A stretch of 64,000 nucleotides of DNA from Burkholderia sp. WAC0059 (GCF_002870125.1 NZ_PNEO01000013.1:1-64000); one strand, 5' to 3'; positions 31,243 through 40,911 are shown, numbered from the stretch's first letter. Translations and numbers: made by a program. Notes: generated by a model not told the origin, from the letters alone.

Positions 31243-32112
31243 ATGGATAAGCTCGAACAATTTTTGACGCGCGCCGAGACCCTGCTCGGCCGACTTGAAG
31301 CGATGCTGCCGCCGGCGGCGCCCGAAATCGACTGGAATGCCGCCGTCGCATTCCGCTGGCGCCGGCGCCAGGGCCGCGGCTTCCTGCAGCCCGTGCCGGC
31401 CATCTCCTCCATTTCGCTCGACGACCTGCAGAACATCGACCGGCAGAAAGCGCTGATCGAGCAGAACACCCGCCAGTTCGTGCATTGCCAGCCGGCCAAC
31501 AACGTGCTGCTGACGGGCGCGCGAGGCACCGGCAAGTCGTCGCTGATCAAGGCGTGCCTGAACGCGTTCGCGAAGGACGGCCTGCGCCTCATCGAGGTCG
31601 ACAAGGACGACCTGCACGATCTCGGCGACATCGTCGATCTGATCTCCACGCGGCCCGAGCGTTTCGTCGTGTTTTGCGACGACCTCTCGTTCGAGGACGG
31701 CGAGTCGGGCTACAAGGCGCTGAAGGTCGCGCTCGACGGCTCCGTGGCGGCCCAGTCGGACAACGTGCTGATTTACGCGACGTCGAACCGGCGTCATCTG
31801 CTGCCCGAGTACATGAGCGACAACGAGAGCTACAAGCACACGTCCGACGGCGAGATTCACCCCGGCGAGGTGGTCGAGGAGAAGATCTCGCTGTCCGAGC
31901 GTTTCGGGCTCTGGGTCAGCTTCTATCCGTTCAAGCAGGACGACTACCTGACCATTGTGGAGCACTGGCTGCGCCATTTCGGCTGCGACGACGCCGAGGC
32001 TGAGGCGGCCCGCGGCGACGCGCTCGTGTGGGCGCTGGAGCGCGGTTCGCGCTCGGGCCGCGTGGCGTACCAGTTCGCGCGCGACTGGTCCGGCAAGAAG
32101 GCGCAGGCGTGA
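31243..32112 (+). CDS. DUF815 AAA-type ATP-binding protein
   Basis: Encodes 289 aa from the ATG at 31243. It is a conserved P-loop ATPase of the DUF815 family with no assigned cellular role. Walker A is GARGTGKSS (92-100), Walker B FVVFCDDLSFED (about 146-157), and ATSNRRHLLPEYMSDN looks like sensor 1. It overlaps the next gene by 4 bp (GTGA). Such genes often sit beside argJ and a MutT-like gene in betaproteobacteria. Confidence 0.88.
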   Translation: MDKLEQFLTRAETLLGRLEAMLPPAAPEIDWNAAVAFRWRRRQGRGFLQPVPAISSISLDDLQNIDRQKALIEQNTRQFVHCQPANNVLLTGARGTGKSSLIKACLNAFAKDGLRLIEVDKDDLHDLGDIVDLISTRPERFVVFCDDLSFEDGESGYKALKVALDGSVAAQSDNVLIYATSNRRHLLPEYMSDNESYKHTSDGEIHPGEVVEEKISLSERFGLWVSFYPFKQDDYLTIVEHWLRHFGCDDAEAEAARGDALVWALERGSRSGRVAYQFARDWSGKKAQA

Positions 32113-32549
32113 GCGGCGATCAGGCGGCGGGCGAGCCCAGTGCCCCATCGCCAGGGTCGCCGCGCCCGGTGACCGAGGTGGCCGTCGGCGTGCTGGTGCA
32201 GCCCGACGGCCGCTATCTGCTGGCGCAACGCCCGGAAGGCAAGCCGTACGCCGGCTACTGGGAGTTTCCGGGCGGCAAGCTCGAGGCCGGCGAATCGGTC
32301 GAGGCCGCGCTCGCGCGCGAGCTTCACGAAGAACTCGGCATCGACGTGAAGGCCAGTCAACGCTGGCGCACGCTCGAGCACGACTATCCGCATGCCTATG
32401 TCCGCCTGTATTTCTGCAAGGTGACGGACTGGGGCGGGGAGCCCAGCGGGCGCGAAGGGCAGGCGCTGGCCTGGCAGGCGCTGCCGGCTACGGTCGAACC
32501 GCTGCTGCCGGCCACGATTCCGGTGCTGGAGTGGCTAGCGCAGGGGTAA
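32109..32549 (+). CDS. mutT: MutT-like Nudix hydrolase (8-oxo-dGTPase type)
   Basis: Encodes 146 aa from a GTG at 32109 that overlaps the DUF815 stop (GTGA). A longer frame from 32028 lies inside the DUF815 gene and is not family-like. The Nudix box GGKLEAGESVEAALARELHEELG (about 55-77) is intact, and the preceding AQRPEGKPYAGYWEFPGG resembles MutT. It probably removes oxidised nucleotides such as 8-oxo-dGTP. Substrate assignment by similarity is moderate. Confidence 0.85.
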   Translation: MSGDQAAGEPSAPSPGSPRPVTEVAVGVLVQPDGRYLLAQRPEGKPYAGYWEFPGGKLEAGESVEAALARELHEELGIDVKASQRWRTLEHDYPHAYVRLYFCKVTDWGGEPSGREGQALAWQALPATVEPLLPATIPVLEWLAQG

Positions 32550-32641
32550 GACGGCCGAAACGGCGCGTTCGCGGGTGGGGAGCGAAGCCGGCGTCCGGGC
32601 CGGAAGGGAATCGGCCGGAACCGGGCAGCGGCGGTCGAACC

Positions 32642-32836
32642 TTATTGCCGCGTATCGATGGGGGGCGCGTCGTCGGAGGGCGGTTCCTCGTCGGTGCCGC
32701 CGATCCGGTATTTTTCGGCGGCCCAGGCCCCGAGATCGATCTGCTTGCAGCGCTCGGAACAGAAGGGGCGGAAGCGGTTTTCGGGGACCCAGCGGACATC
32801 CTTGCCGCAGGTTGGACATTGGACGACGGTGATCAT
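32642..32836 (-). CDS. yacG: DNA gyrase inhibitor YacG (zinc-binding)
   Basis: Encodes 64 aa from the ATG at 32836. Four cysteines C7, C10, C26 and C30 (CPTC ... CSERC) bind one zinc. The conserved [17 protein letters not shown] follows, then an acidic tail. YacG homologues bind GyrB and inhibit gyrase. It is the last gene of the minus-strand set coaE-zapD-yacG, the same order as in gammaproteobacteria. Confidence 0.92.
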   Translation of the reverse strand: MITVVQCPTCGKDVRWVPENRFRPFCSERCKQIDLGAWAAEKYRIGGTDEEPPSDDAPPIDTRQ

Positions 32837-32932
32837 TCGGTCTGGCGTCAGGCTCTGCCGCATGTCATTTGCGGCGCGGTTTGCAAATTTTTCATGCCGT
32901 CGAAGCACCCGGCGCGGGTGCCGGGACGACGG

Positions 32933-33688
32933 CTACAGGCTGCACAGCGTCAACTGGAACGGCACGTCGACATCCACCGCGCGGGGCCGCAAATCGCCGT
33001 CCTGCACGGTAAAGCGGACCCACAGCATGTACTTGTTGGCGCTGGCTTCCGGAATCACGCGCAAATCCGGTGCCACGCGGACCTGCATCAATTGATAGGA
33101 GCGGCCCGACAACATCTGCTGGTAGCTGCCCTGCATGGCCATCACCTTCGACGCCTGACCCGATTCGCGCGCGAGCCGCAGCACGATGGACGCCGCGTCG
33201 CGTAGCGGCAGCAGCGGCGTGACCCATTTCGCGATGTCCTGCCGGCGCTGGTCCGGATGCGTCTGCTGCCAGGCATAGTACGAGGGCAGATCGAACCGGC
33301 AGGTGCCGCCAGGGATGATGGTGCGGCTGCGGATGCTCGCGAGCCACTCGTTGTCGGTGAGATGCTGGCCCGTTTTGCCTTGCATCTGGGTGAGGCCGGC
33401 AAGCGTCTGCTCGATTTCGCCGAGCACGGCTTCGAGCGCATTCTGCTCGATGCCGGGATTGCCCCGAAACGGCGCGAGCGTCTGGCGCTGGCGCTCGAGT
33501 TCCTTCATCAGGTCGGACTTCAGGTCGGCACGGCCCGCTACCTCGACAATTTCAAACAGGGTGGTCAGCGCGACATGGTGTTCCCTCGCATCCTCCTGGG
33601 TCAGGAAGAACGTGAAGCGCTCGAACAGGTCTTCGAGGCGTAGCAGCGTCCGGATTCGCTCGTTGAAGGGATACTCGTAAAGAATCAA
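32933..33688 (-). CDS. zapD: Cell division protein ZapD
   Basis: Encodes 251 aa, a cytoplasmic FtsZ-associated protein that cross-links FtsZ filaments. The N-terminus [18 protein letters not shown] and the alpha-helical domain are typical of the family. [10 protein letters not shown] and the beta-strand-rich C-terminal domain follow. A promoter-like site lies just upstream (33739-33767) after the coaE stop, so it may be expressed apart from the pil genes. Confidence 0.95.
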   Translation of the reverse strand: MILYEYPFNERIRTLLRLEDLFERFTFFLTQEDAREHHVALTTLFEIVEVAGRADLKSDLMKELERQRQTLAPFRGNPGIEQNALEAVLGEIEQTLAGLTQMQGKTGQHLTDNEWLASIRSRTIIPGGTCRFDLPSYYAWQQTHPDQRRQDIAKWVTPLLPLRDAASIVLRLARESGQASKVMAMQGSYQQMLSGRSYQLMQVRVAPDLRVIPEASANKYMLWVRFTVQDGDLRPRAVDVDVPFQLTLCSL

Positions 33689-33738
33689 GCGCGCTCGCCT
33701 CTGGCGTGGTCGGTGACGGGAGACTGGATTTGCAGGAC

Positions 33739-33767
33739 ATTCTAATGCTGCGGGAGCACCGTCGCAA
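33739..33767 (-). promoter_or_regulatory. Probable promoter for zapD-yacG
   Basis: On the minus strand TTGCGA (33762-33767) and TAGAAT (33739-33744) are spaced 17 bp, 51 bp before the zapD start. It lies after the coaE stop in an otherwise empty 105-bp gap. Confidence 0.55.
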
Positions 33768-33793
33768 TCTCGGTCTCGCCGGGCGCCCGCCGC

Positions 33794-34459
33794 TCAGCCG
33801 GACGGCGGCTGCCGGGCGTCCGGCGCGCCGGGCGAGCCGTCCGGCCGGGTGGTTGCCGAAGCGGCAAGCGACAGATATTTCCGATGCAGCGCGTCTACCT
33901 CGTCCGACAGCTTTTCGAGCGGGACGTCGTGGTCGTTGACGATGACTTCGTCGGCCGCGGCAAGGCGGGCCTCGCGCGGAGCCTGACGCGCGACGATAGC
34001 GAGTACCTGCTCGCGTGCAAACCCGTTGCGGCGCATGACTCGCGCGATTTGCGTCTCCACGCTGCAATCCACGTCGAGCACGCGATGCACGCGGGTTTTC
34101 CAGGTACCCGACTCGATCAATAGCGGCACGACGACGATGAGGTAGGGCCCCCTGGCCGCCTCGCAGGCGAGGACGGTTTCCGCGCGAATCAGCGGATGGG
34201 TGATGGCTTCGAGCTGTTTGCGGGCCGTTTCGTCGCTGAAAACGAGCGAGCGCATCTTCGCGCGGTCGAGCGAGCCGTCCGGCGTGACGTAGTCCATGCC
34301 GAATTGCGCGGCGATCGGTTCGATCGCCGCGCCGCCCGGCGCCGTGATTCGATGCGCGATGACGTCGGTATCGACGATGGGCACGCCGCGTGCCGCGAAC
34401 AGGTCCGCCACGGTGGATTTGCCGCTGCCGATGCCGCCCGTCAGTCCCACGGTCATCAT
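33794..34459 (-). CDS. coaE: Dephospho-CoA kinase
   Basis: Encodes 221 aa with two adjacent ATGs (34459 and 34456). A gggag ribosome-binding site is 6 bp upstream of the first. It phosphorylates dephospho-CoA in the last step of coenzyme A synthesis. The P-loop [12 protein letters not shown] is at 5-16, [10 protein letters not shown] near 30, and the CoA-binding region HPLIRAE near 90. The tail after about residue 200 is Pro/Asp-rich and not conserved. It starts 2 bp after pilD. Confidence 0.95.
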   Translation of the reverse strand: MMTVGLTGGIGSGKSTVADLFAARGVPIVDTDVIAHRITAPGGAAIEPIAAQFGMDYVTPDGSLDRAKMRSLVFSDETARKQLEAITHPLIRAETVLACEAARGPYLIVVVPLLIESGTWKTRVHRVLDVDCSVETQIARVMRRNGFAREQVLAIVARQAPREARLAAADEVIVNDHDVPLEKLSDEVDALHRKYLSLAASATTRPDGSPGAPDARQPPSG

Positions 34460-34461
34460 CG

Positions 34462-35400
34462 TCAACTCCCGAGCGGTAAATAAAACGGCGTACCCAGAAA
34501 CAGCGTGATCACGGCACCTAGCGCGAGACTTGGCCCGAACGGCAGCGGCTCCTCGAAGCGCATCCGTCCGGACCAGGTGGCCGCGAGGCCGATGACGGCG
34601 CCGGCCACGGCCGCGATGAGGACGATTTGCGGCACGGCGGCCCAGCCGAGCCAGGCGCCGAGCGCGGCCAGCAGCTTGAAGTCGCCGTAACCCATGCCCT
34701 CGATGCCCCGCACCAGCCGGAACAGCCAGTACACGCACCACAGGAGCAGGTAGCCGGCGATGGCGCCGAGCACGGCGTCGTGCAGGCTCACGAACGTGCC
34801 GGAGAGATTGACGGCCAGTCCGACCCACAGAAGCGGCAGGGTAAGCAGATCCGGCAGCAACTGGTGTTCGAGGTCGATCGCACTGGCCGCGACCAGCGCC
34901 GCACAAAACGCAAACGCGGCAACGGCCTTGCCGGTGGGGCCGAACGCCGCGAACGCGCCGGCGGCGCAGGCTGCGCCCGCGAGCTCGATCAGCAGGTAGC
35001 GAACGCTGACCGGGGCACGGCAGTGCGAACAGCGACCTCGCAGCACCAGCCAGCTAACGACCGGGATGTTTTCCCATACCGGCAGCATATGGCCGCAATG
35101 CGGGCAGGCGCTGCGCGGCAGACACAGGTTGTAGCGTGCCGGCAGGCCGTCGTCGGGGAAGGTCTGGCCGGTCGTGTCAGAGACGTCGGCCCGCCATGCG
35201 CGCTCGATCATGATCGGCAGCCTGTGTACGACCACGTTCAGGAAGCTGCCGACGATGAGGCCCACGACGATCGCGAAGGCGGCGAGTACGGCTTGCGGCA
35301 GCGCGGCGAGCGCGTTGGCCAGCGACGCGGCGAAGTTGCCCGCCATGCCGAGCGGGCCGTCGGAGAAAAGGGCGGACGTAGGCAGGAAATGTGCGGACAT
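34462..35400 (-). CDS. pilD: Type IV prepilin peptidase / N-methyltransferase
   Basis: Encodes 312 aa from the ATG at 35400. This inner-membrane aspartic protease cleaves and N-methylates prepilins and type II secretion pseudopilins. Two CxxC pairs (CPHC 99-102, CSHC 124-127) form the cytoplasmic zinc loop of the methylating type. The catalytic aspartates are in [11 protein letters not shown] (about 175-184) and GMGYGDFKL. About eight membrane helices are visible. It lies downstream of pilC and directly before coaE. Confidence 0.94.
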   Translation of the reverse strand: MSAHFLPTSALFSDGPLGMAGNFAASLANALAALPQAVLAAFAIVVGLIVGSFLNVVVHRLPIMIERAWRADVSDTTGQTFPDDGLPARYNLCLPRSACPHCGHMLPVWENIPVVSWLVLRGRCSHCRAPVSVRYLLIELAGAACAAGAFAAFGPTGKAVAAFAFCAALVAASAIDLEHQLLPDLLTLPLLWVGLAVNLSGTFVSLHDAVLGAIAGYLLLWCVYWLFRLVRGIEGMGYGDFKLLAALGAWLGWAAVPQIVLIAAVAGAVIGLAATWSGRMRFEEPLPFGPSLALGAVITLFLGTPFYLPLGS

Positions 35401-35428
35401 GGTGTGGAACCGGAATCTGGCAGCGATG

Positions 35429-36655
35429 CTACACCACGTTGCCCAGTTCAATGACAGGAAGATACATCGCGACGACGAGGCCGCCGACAAGCGCGCCCAG
35501 TACCACGACGACCAGCGGTTCGCAAAGGCTCGAGAGCAGGCCGATCTTTTCGTCAACCTGACGGTCCGCGAGCGCCGCGACGTCGAGCAGCATGGCGTCG
35601 AGCGCGCCCGATTCTTCCGCGACGGCGACGGGCTGGATGACGTCGGCCGGAAAGCAGCCCGCGGCCCGCATCGCGGCCGCGAGCCGTTCGCCGCGCCGGA
35701 GGCGGGGGCTGATGCCGGCGCTGGCGAGATCGAAAAAGGCGTTGCCGCTTGCGTGGCGCAGCGATTCGAATGCGTCGGCGAGCGGCGTTCCGGCCGCGAG
35801 TAGCGTGCCGAGCGCGTGGCTCCAGCGTGCCGCGCACAGCGTGGTCAGCAGCGAACCGACGATCGGCAGGCGGAGGACGGTTCGCCCGAACGCCACGCGG
35901 GCCTGGGACGAGCGTTTCAGCAGAAAGCCGAATGTGCCGGTGACGGTCAGCGCCAGTGCGGCAAGCGGCACGCTCCAGCGCGCCGCAGCCGCCGAAAGGG
36001 CCAGCACGAACCGCGTGGGCGCGGGCAGCGCTGCGCCGAAGCCGTCGAAAATCTGCTTGAACGTCGGCACGACCCAGATCAGCAGGGCGGCGGTGATCGC
36101 GATCGCGAACAGCAAAACGGCGATCGGGTACGTGAGCGCGGAGCGGACCTTCGCGCGCTGGGCGGCCGTGCGCTCGCGGTCGTCCGCGAGGCGGGCAAGC
36201 ACGGTGGCCAGCGTGCCGGAGCCTTCGCCGACGGCGACGAGCTGGCAATACATCGCGCCGAACTGGGCCGGGTGACGCGCCAGCGCGTCGGAAAACCGTG
36301 TGCCCGACGCGATGTCGCGCGCGAGTATGTCCGCGATACGCGGCATCTCGCGCGGCCCCGGCGCCTGGGCCAGCAGGTCGAGCGCCGGCGCGAGCGGCAG
36401 GCCGGCGCGCAGCAGGCTGGCGAGCTGGCGCGTAAAGCGCGTCACGTCACCTGATCGTGCCCGTGGGCGAGGTGCCGCGTCGCGCGCCGAGAGTTCGACG
36501 ACGACAATCCGGTCGCGGCGGAGCGCATGGCGCGCCGCCGTTGCATCGGCGGCGATCAGTATTCCTCGTCTTTGGGTGCCGAAGGCATCGACACCGCGCC
36601 ACGCATAGCGCCATCCGGCGGGTGCGCTCGACGCCTGTTTCTCGCGCGTCGTCAT
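35429..36655 (-). CDS. pilC: Type IV pilus/type II secretion platform protein PilC (GspF family)
   Basis: Encodes 408 aa. It is a polytopic inner-membrane platform around which the pilus or pseudopilus is built. Two repeats of the T2SSF domain are visible (about 70-190 and 275-395), the first starting FTRQLASLLRAGLPLAPAL and the second HALGTLLAAGTPLADAF. Three hydrophobic stretches lie near 175-195, 220-245 and 375-398. It overlaps pilB by 4 bp. Whether it serves a pilus or a secretion system cannot be told here; no secretin or pseudopilin gene is present. Confidence 0.88.
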   Translation of the reverse strand: MTTREKQASSAPAGWRYAWRGVDAFGTQRRGILIAADATAARHALRRDRIVVVELSARDAAPRPRARSGDVTRFTRQLASLLRAGLPLAPALDLLAQAPGPREMPRIADILARDIASGTRFSDALARHPAQFGAMYCQLVAVGEGSGTLATVLARLADDRERTAAQRAKVRSALTYPIAVLLFAIAITAALLIWVVPTFKQIFDGFGAALPAPTRFVLALSAAAARWSVPLAALALTVTGTFGFLLKRSSQARVAFGRTVLRLPIVGSLLTTLCAARWSHALGTLLAAGTPLADAFESLRHASGNAFFDLASAGISPRLRRGERLAAAMRAAGCFPADVIQPVAVAEESGALDAMLLDVAALADRQVDEKIGLLSSLCEPLVVVVLGALVGGLVVAMYLPVIELGNVV

Positions 36656-38019
36656 GGCATCTCGGTCGTGCCGAGTGCTTCGGCGAGGCTCGTCGTGCCG
36701 TCGCGTACGCGGGCCAGCGCGGCGTCGCGCAATGTTGCGATCCGCTCCGCCCGTGCCTGTCGGGCAATGTCCTGAGCGCTTGCGCCGGTCACGATCCGCT
36801 CGCGCATTGCCGCCGAAACCGGCATCACCTGATGGATGCCGATCCGCCCGCGATAGCCAATGCCGTGGCAGGCTGCGCACCCGGGCGCTTCGTAGGGCTG
36901 CCAGTCGAGGTCGTTGCTACCCTCGTCGAGGCCGGCGGCACGCAATGCCGCGACGGACTCCGAGGCCGGTATCCGGCAAACCGGGCACAGACGCCGGACG
37001 AGCCGCTGAGCCGTGACCATGCGTAACGCGGCCGCGAGGTTGTACGGTTCGATGCCGATGTCGATGAGCCGGGTGACGGCGGCGGGCGCATCGTTCGTGT
37101 GGAGCGTCGAGAGCACGAGATGGCCCGTTTGGGCGGCCTTGACCGCGACGTCGGCGGTTTCCTCGTCGCGGATCTCGCCGACCATGATGACGTCCGGATC
37201 CTGGCGCAGAAAGGCGCGCAGCGCGGAGGCAAAGGTGAGCCCGGCCTTCTCGCGGACGTTGACCTGGTTGACGCCGGCGAGCTGGATTTCGGCCGGATCC
37301 TCGACCGAGCAGAGGTTGTGCGAGCCCGTGTTGAGCATTTGCAGGAAGCAGTACAGCGACAGCGTCTTGCCGCTTCCCGTCGGACCGGTGACGAGCACGA
37401 GTCCGTGCGGCGCGCGGATCGCCGCGGCGACCTGATCCTGCTGGGCGGCGTCGAGCCCGAGCGCGGCGAGCGACAGGTCGGACGGCAATGCTTCGAGCCG
37501 CCGCAGCACCAGCTTCTCGCCGAACAGCGTCGGCAGCGAATTGACGCGGTAGTCGTCGGCCTCTTTCGAGGTCGCCGCCGCGAGGCGCAGACGGCCGTCC
37601 TGCGGGACGCGGCGTTCGGCGATGTCCATGCGCGCCAGCACCTTGATGCGCGTGACGAACGCATCGCGCAGATGCGCGGGCGGGCGCGCGATTTCATGCA
37701 GCACGCCGTCGATGCGCAGGCGGATGCGCCAGCCGTGCTCGAACGGCTCGACGTGCAGGTCGGACGCGCTGCGGCAGGCCGCTTCTTTCAGCGTTTCCGC
37801 GAGCAGCCGGACCGCCGGGCCGTCGTCGGTCGCCGTAGTGGGGAGGGCGGCCGGAAGCGGCGTCATGGCGGCGTTCGCCGGTACGCCGACGGCCCGCACG
37901 GCTTGACCGGCAGTCTGATTATTGGGCGGCGAGCCGGAAAGCGCACGACGCAGCGCGGAGGAATCGCCGGGATGGGGCGCCGTATCGGACGGCGCCGCGC
38001 GGTGGGACGGAATGGACAT
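36652..38019 (-). CDS. pilB: Type IV pilus assembly ATPase PilB (GspE family)
   Basis: Encodes 455 aa, a hexameric ATPase that powers pilus or pseudopilus assembly. SDLHVEPFE is at about 87-95, Walker A GPTGSGKT 212-219, and Walker B VIMVGEIRD 278-286. Four cysteines C345, C348, C381 and C384 form the zinc site. It is about 100 residues shorter than typical PilB (about 560). The N-terminal docking domain is missing and replaced by ~65 low-complexity Pro/Ala-rich residues, recalling E. coli HofB. No pilin gene is adjacent. Confidence 0.88.
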   Translation of the reverse strand: MSIPSHRAAPSDTAPHPGDSSALRRALSGSPPNNQTAGQAVRAVGVPANAAMTPLPAALPTTATDDGPAVRLLAETLKEAACRSASDLHVEPFEHGWRIRLRIDGVLHEIARPPAHLRDAFVTRIKVLARMDIAERRVPQDGRLRLAAATSKEADDYRVNSLPTLFGEKLVLRRLEALPSDLSLAALGLDAAQQDQVAAAIRAPHGLVLVTGPTGSGKTLSLYCFLQMLNTGSHNLCSVEDPAEIQLAGVNQVNVREKAGLTFASALRAFLRQDPDVIMVGEIRDEETADVAVKAAQTGHLVLSTLHTNDAPAAVTRLIDIGIEPYNLAAALRMVTAQRLVRRLCPVCRIPASESVAALRAAGLDEGSNDLDWQPYEAPGCAACHGIGYRGRIGIHQVMPVSAAMRERIVTGASAQDIARQARAERIATLRDAALARVRDGTTSLAEALGTTEMP

Positions 38020-38102
38020 CGAACGCCGGCATCAAGCCGCCTGAGCAACGAGGACGACTCATCATCGGCCGGCGGTCATTTCCGTGCCATTCCGTCGGAT
38101 GG

Positions 38103-39392
38103 CTAACGATCGGAGCGTTGCGTCGCCGCCTGAGGCCTGAACAGCTTCACCGTGCGCACGGCCTGATCGTCGCTGCGCATCACTTCGAGCCGGACGCCGC
38201 CGACCTGCAGGCAAACGTCGCCCTCGGGAATTTCCTCGAGCACCTCGAGGATCAGGCCGTTCAGCGTCTTCGGGCCGTCGGTCGGCAGGCTGAACTGGAG
38301 CCAGCGGTTCAGTTCGCGCAGCGGCATGCTGCCCGGCACGATGCATTCGCCGTCGTCGTTCCAGCCGCCGCGGTCGTTGCCGCTGCGCGGCATCGACGTC
38401 GTGAATTCACCGATCAGCTCCTCGATGATGTCCTCGGGCGTCATGAGCCCCTGCAGCTCGCCGTACTCGTTGACGACGAGCGCGATGCGTTGCCTGCTTT
38501 CCTGGAAGTACTGCAGTTGCTGGAACACGGGCGTGCCGGTCGGCACGAAGTACGGTTCCGCGAGCAGCTCGCGCAGCGTGTCGCGCTCGAGTTCCTGGTT
38601 GTGCAGCGCGGAGAGCGTCTTGCGCACGTGCAGGACGCCGAGCACGCGATCGATGTCGCCCCGGTAGACGACGAGCTTGTTGTGATAGCAGGTCTCGAGC
38701 TGGTGCAGGATGTCCTCGAGCGGCGCGTCGAAATCGAGCGCCTCGATGCGTCGGCGCGGGATCATCACGTCGTCGACCGTGATGTTCTCGAGGTCGAAGA
38801 GGTTCAGCAGAATGCTGCGGTGCTTGGTCGGCATGAAGCTGCCCGACTCGAGCACGATGGTGCGCAGTTCCTCGGTGGACAGGCGCTGGTCGTGCGCCTT
38901 GCGCGTATTGATGTGCAGGAGGCGCAGCAGGCCGTTCGCGAACAGATTGACGAACCAGACGAGCGGCCGCGTGACGCGCATCAGCGGCGCGATGAGCAGG
39001 CTCGCGGGCAGCGCGATGTGCTCCGGGAACGTCGCTCCGACGATTTTCGGCGTGATCTCGGCGAACACGATGATGAGGAACGCCACGATGCCCGTCGCGA
39101 CCGACAGCACGAGGTTGTTGTGGCCGAACGTGCGCAGCGCGATCGACGTGGTCAGCACCGGGATGATGGTGTTGAAGAGGTTGTTGCCGATCAGGATGAC
39201 CGAGAGCAGCAGGTCCGTGCGCGCGAGCAGGCGCTGCGTGGTCTTCGCGCCGAGCGCGCCGTGGTTCGAGAGGTGTTTCAGGCGGTGGCGATTGAGCGCC
39301 ATCATCGCCGTTTCCGAAATGGAGAAGAAGCTGGAGCAGATGAGCAGGATGAAGACGGCGCAAATCTGCGCCCATAAGGGAAGTTGTTCCAC
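38103..39392 (-). CDS. HlyC/CorC family transporter (DUF21-CBS-CorC domains)
   Basis: Encodes 429 aa. The N-terminal DUF21 membrane domain (about 1-185) has four hydrophobic helices, starting QLPLWAQICAVFILLICSSF. A pair of CBS domains (about 200-335) with the MIPRRRIEALDFD start follows, then the C-terminal CorC/HlyC domain (about 345-425). Such proteins are linked to magnesium/cobalt efflux and nucleotide sensing. Which ion is moved here is unknown. It is transcribed away from tRNA-Pro's terminator and precedes pilB by 83 bp. Confidence 0.88.
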   Translation of the reverse strand: MEQLPLWAQICAVFILLICSSFFSISETAMMALNRHRLKHLSNHGALGAKTTQRLLARTDLLLSVILIGNNLFNTIIPVLTTSIALRTFGHNNLVLSVATGIVAFLIIVFAEITPKIVGATFPEHIALPASLLIAPLMRVTRPLVWFVNLFANGLLRLLHINTRKAHDQRLSTEELRTIVLESGSFMPTKHRSILLNLFDLENITVDDVMIPRRRIEALDFDAPLEDILHQLETCYHNKLVVYRGDIDRVLGVLHVRKTLSALHNQELERDTLRELLAEPYFVPTGTPVFQQLQYFQESRQRIALVVNEYGELQGLMTPEDIIEELIGEFTTSMPRSGNDRGGWNDDGECIVPGSMPLRELNRWLQFSLPTDGPKTLNGLILEVLEEIPEGDVCLQVGGVRLEVMRSDDQAVRTVKLFRPQAATQRSDR

Positions 39393-39566
39393 GCGTCGTG
39401 AAAATGAAAGAAGCGGATGGGGAGACTATAGCAGAGGGGTTTTGCCGCGCCGATTTCGGGGCGGGGGCGTGGCGCGTGGGCGCTGTGGGTTGGAGCGGTT
39501 CCGCTGGGGCGCTTCGGTGCTGCCCGGTTGGGACCAGCTTCTCGACACGCATGAAGCGCGTGGGCG

Positions 39567-39597
39567 AAAAAAAACCGCGCTTCGGCTGCGCGGTTTT
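39567..39597 (-). terminator. Intrinsic terminator of tRNA-Pro
   Basis: A perfect 10-bp stem (39571-39580 with 39588-39597) and 7-nt loop are followed by a run of eight T on the minus strand. It lies 10 bp downstream of the tRNA 3' end. Confidence 0.88.
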
Positions 39598-39606
39598 CTG
39601 CAAATC

Positions 39607-39683
39607 TGGTCGGGGTGAGAGGATTCGAACCTCCGGCCTCTACGTCCCGAACGTAGCGCTCTACCAGGCTAAGCTACACCCCG
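39607..39683 (-). tRNA. tRNA-Pro (anticodon CGG)
   Basis: A 77-nt tRNA with the CCA end encoded. The acceptor arm is CGGGGTG/CACCCCG, and the anticodon stem CTACG/CGTAG encloses TTCGGGA, giving anticodon CGG. The T arm is GGAGG-TTCGAAT-CCTCT. It reads proline CCG codons, which are frequent in this GC-rich genome. No integrase or att-like duplication is next to it. Confidence 0.96.
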
Positions 39684-39722
39684 ATCTACTCATCGTGGAC
39701 GCTTCGGGTATTTCAGTCCGGA

Positions 39723-40715
39723 TCAGGACTGGCGCGTCGTCGAGTAAGAACATAATTCTAGCAGGCTTTCCTTGTAAATGGAACCCGGGAAGAGTGAAAT
39801 CGCCTCCGCGGCGGCCTGGGCCTCGGCGCGCGCGCATTGCAGCGTATGGTCGAGTGCGCCCGAGCGCGTGATGGCCGCAAAGATCTCGTCGAACCGCGTC
39901 GTGCCGCCCTGTTCGATGGCCTCGCGCGCGAGCGCCGCCTCGGCCGGCGTGCCGTGCTCGATCAGCCAGATCAGCGGCAGCGTCGGCTTGCCTTCGCGCA
40001 GGTCGTCGCCGGCGTTCTTGCCCATCGATTCCGCCGTGCCCGTGTAGTCGAGCCAGTCGTCCATGATCTGGAACGCGGTGCCGATGCGCCGGCCGAATTC
40101 GGCCGCCGCCGTCTCGGTTTTCGCGTCGGCGCCCGAGAGCACCGCGCCGAGCTGGGCCGAGGCTTCGAAGAGCTTGGCGGTCTTGTAGCGGATCACCTGC
40201 ATGTAGCGCGACTCGTCCACGTCGGCGTCGTGCATGTTGAGTAGCTGCAGCACTTCGCCTTCGGAGATGATGTTGGTCGATTCGGACAGAATCTCCATCA
40301 CGCGCATCTTGCCGACGCCCACCATCATCTGGAACGAGCGCGAGTAGAGAAAGTCGCCGACGAGCACGCTCGCCGCGTTGCCGAACAGCGCGTTAGCCGT
40401 CTGCCGGCCCCGCCGCAGGTCGGATTCGTCGACGACGTCGTCGTGCAGCAGCGTCGCCGTGTGGATGAACTCGATGACCGCCGCCAGCTCGTAACGATGC
40501 GCGCTCCGGTCGCCGAGCGCGCCCGACACGAGCAGCAGCAGCGCCGGCCGCAGCCGCTTGCCGCCCGCGCCGATGATGTATTCGGAAATCTGGTTGATCA
40601 GCATCACCTCGGACGCCAGACGCTGCCGGATGACGCGGTTCACCTGTTCCATGTCTTCGGCGATCGGGGCCAGTACGTTGGCGGCGTTGGGGGAATGGGT
40701 GGCGGTGGACGGCAT
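39723..40715 (-). CDS. ispB: Polyprenyl (octaprenyl) diphosphate synthase
   Basis: Encodes 330 aa. It extends farnesyl diphosphate with isopentenyl diphosphate to make the quinone side chain. The two Asp-rich motifs are DDVVD (92-96) and DDWLD (219-223). GGKRLRPALLLL (51-62) is also conserved. The product is probably C40, since Burkholderia make ubiquinone-8; the chain length itself is not readable here. It is divergent from rplU, as in many proteobacteria. Confidence 0.94.
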   Translation of the reverse strand: MPSTATHSPNAANVLAPIAEDMEQVNRVIRQRLASEVMLINQISEYIIGAGGKRLRPALLLLVSGALGDRSAHRYELAAVIEFIHTATLLHDDVVDESDLRRGRQTANALFGNAASVLVGDFLYSRSFQMMVGVGKMRVMEILSESTNIISEGEVLQLLNMHDADVDESRYMQVIRYKTAKLFEASAQLGAVLSGADAKTETAAAEFGRRIGTAFQIMDDWLDYTGTAESMGKNAGDDLREGKPTLPLIWLIEHGTPAEAALAREAIEQGGTTRFDEIFAAITRSGALDHTLQCARAEAQAAAEAISLFPGSIYKESLLELCSYSTTRQS

Positions 40716-40830
40716 GATGGGTAATGGAGGTCGTGCCGCGAATTATAAGGCGAATCCCTTTCGTCCCGAACGCCGCGGGACGCTTTCCCCGCGCCGGCCG
40801 GGGCGATGCGCGGGGCGCCGTCCGGCGGCT

Positions 40831-40859
40831 TTGACCTGACGGCTAACTCCATGTATAAT
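40831..40859 (+). promoter_or_regulatory. Near-consensus sigma-70 promoter of rplU-rpmA
   Basis: TTGACC (40831-40836) and TATAAT (40854-40859) are spaced exactly 17 bp, with TG one base before the -10 (an extended element). It is the best promoter match in the window. It lies about 50 bp before rplU, as expected for a ribosomal protein operon. Confidence 0.88.
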
Positions 40860-40911
40860 CGAGAGTTTCCGCGCGTGGTGCGCCGGAAAAATGAATCCAG
40901 TGAGGTTTTCA

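Noticed and set aside
32028..32108. Longer start for the MutT-like gene inside the DUF815 gene
   Set aside because: The extra 27 residues lie in another frame of the DUF815 gene, and the GTGA overlap at 32109 fits the coupling style of the region.
39607..39683. tRNA-Pro as an attachment site of an integrated element
   Set aside because: No integrase gene, no direct repeat of the tRNA 3' end, and both flanks are ordinary core genes.
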